From Eggerthellaceae bacterium UBA5906 (lineage in GTDB: Bacteria > Actinomycetota > Coriobacteriia > Coriobacteriales > Eggerthellaceae): 5,363 nt of DNA. Below, one piece after another: positions 4,384 to 5,363 of the stretch (positions within the stretch are counted from its first letter, which is position 1; each line of letters opens with the position of its first letter). The stretch lies in the NCBI GenBank assembly GCA_002431805.1, contig DJEE01000063.1, positions 3,221-8,583 on the forward strand. The letters run 5' to 3'. The position numbers and the translations under genes are program-made. A model generated the notes under the pieces. That model did no database searches, was not told the origin of the DNA, and saw only the letters and a list, made by a program, of their open reading frames with translations.

Positions 4384-5363
4384 ATGCCAACGCTGGCAGA
4401 ATCTATCGCGTCGCGACGCACGTTCGCGATCATCTCGCACCCTGACGCGGGAAAAACCACGCTGACTGAAAAGCTGCTGCTGTATTCGGGCAGCATTCAA
4501 ACGGCCGGCTCGGTGAAGGGCAAGGCCTCGGCTAAGCATGCCGTGTCCGACTGGATGGACATCGAAAAGGAGCGCGGCATTTCCGTCACGTCCTCGGTGT
4601 TACAGTTCGAGCATGACGGCTGCTGCGTCAATATCCTTGACACCCCCGGCCACCAGGACTTTTCCGAAGATACGTACCGCACGCTTATGGCAGCCGACGC
4701 CGCTGTCATGGTCATCGACGCCGCAAAAGGCGTTGAGGCGCAAACGAAAAAGCTGTTCAAGGTCTGCACGCTGCGCCACATCCCCATCTTCACGTTTGTG
4801 AACAAGATGGACCGCGAAAGCCGTGACCCGTTCGAACTTATGGAAGAGATTGAAACGGTGCTAGGTATCGGCACCTACCCGATGAACTGGCCCATCGGCA
4901 ATGGACGCACGTTCCGCGGCGTGTTCGACCGCCAGACGCGCAACGTCATCGCCTTCGACGGCGAAGGGCGCGGCAACTCCACGAAAAAGGTTGCCGAGAT
5001 CGAGGCGCAGCTAGGCGATGCGGAGCTTGACGAGCTTATCGGCGAGGAAAACCATCGCAACTTGGTGGACGACATCGAGCTGTTAGACGGCGCGGCCGAC
5101 GAGTTCGACTTAGACGCCGTGCAGGCGGGCAAGCTATCGCCGGTGTTCTTCGGATCGGCGCTTACCAACTTCGGCGTGGAGCCGTTCCTGAAGGAGTTTT
5201 TGCACCTGGCGCCGGCGCCGCGCCCCTACGCCGACACGCTTTCAGGCGAGCTGGTGGACCCGCAGCGCAAGGAATTCTCGGGCTTCGTGTTCAAAATCCA
5301 GGCGAACATGGACAAGAACCACCGCGACCGCATCGCGTTCGTGCGCATCTGCTCGGGCAAGTT
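4384..5363 (+). CDS. prfC: Peptide chain release factor 3 (partial, 3' end beyond window)
   Basis: RF3 is a translational GTPase that removes RF1/RF2 from the ribosome after peptide release. The window holds 326 codons of a protein normally about 520-540 residues long, running off the right edge without a stop. GTPase motifs are complete: P-loop SHPDAGKTT (residues 18-26), switch [10 protein letters not shown] (64-72), [15 protein letters not shown] (86-100), NKMD (140-143) and the G5-like [14 protein letters not shown] near 257. The start of domain 2 is the RF3-typical [19 protein letters not shown], which separates it from EF-G and from tetracycline-resistance proteins. The start is well placed: GGAAAGGA lies 5 bases before the ATG. 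It appears to be a separate transcription unit from the peptide cassette, with its own promoter and leader. No odd residues are seen in the part present. Confidence 0.96.
   Translation, partial: MPTLAESIASRRTFAIISHPDAGKTTLTEKLLLYSGSIQTAGSVKGKASAKHAVSDWMDIEKERGISVTSSVLQFEHDGCCVNILDTPGHQDFSEDTYRTLMAADAAVMVIDAAKGVEAQTKKLFKVCTLRHIPIFTFVNKMDRESRDPFELMEEIETVLGIGTYPMNWPIGNGRTFRGVFDRQTRNVIAFDGEGRGNSTKKVAEIEAQLGDAELDELIGEENHRNLVDDIELLDGAADEFDLDAVQAGKLSPVFFGSALTNFGVEPFLKEFLHLAPAPRPYADTLSGELVDPQRKEFSGFVFKIQANMDKNHRDRIAFVRICSGK

Noticed and set aside
4051..4445. Small plus-strand ORFs of 81 and 74 codons in the intergenic region before prfC
   Set aside because: They run across hairpins and the promoter, lack ribosome binding sites, and their composition is not protein-like.

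Overview
The window is GC-rich, with strong G/C preference at third codon positions and AAGGAG-type ribosome binding sites. The gene content suggests an anaerobic high-GC Gram-positive bacterium, most likely a gut actinobacterium of the Coriobacteriia/Eggerthellaceae type. That placement is inferred from coding style and gene content; no phylogenetic marker was compared.

Layout. Positions 1-124 may hold the last codons of an unidentified upstream gene. Positions 195-527 (minus strand) encode an HxlR-family winged-helix repressor. Divergently transcribed from it is a compact peptide-modification cassette. It begins with an 80-residue Cys/Asp/Pro repeat peptide (675-917), followed by a PNPOx-like flavoprotein fused to a two-cluster ferredoxin (1167-1793). 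Next comes a radical SAM/SPASM enzyme (1812-3043) whose frame is broken by one missing base near 2098. A sirtuin-family protein (3111-3995) follows 67 bases later on the same strand. A 388-base non-coding stretch (3996-4383) contains a large inverted repeat, a terminator-like hairpin, a UUCG-capped hairpin, a probable promoter and a leader hairpin. The window ends inside prfC (release factor 3), beginning at 4384 and cut off by the window edge.

How the genes work together. The small peptide carries seven Cys-X3-Asp-Pro motifs within (A)CGx repeats. It matches what I recall as the in-silico 'ACGX-repeat peptide plus radical SAM/SPASM' system. The Cys-X3-Asp spacing is also the one that PapB crosslinks in freyrasin (Cys sulfur to Asp beta-carbon, a ranthipeptide thioether). 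The best model is a RiPP cassette: peptide = precursor, radical SAM/SPASM protein = thioether-forming maturase, flavin/ferredoxin protein = possible electron donor, HxlR protein = local regulator. The sirtuin has Gln where classical sirtuins have the catalytic His, as in class M (SirTM) ADP-ribosylating sirtuins; its link to the peptide is unproven.

The main caveat is the frameshift, which separates the radical SAM cysteine motif from the rest of the enzyme. Either the cassette is inactive in this strain or the assembly has a one-base error.
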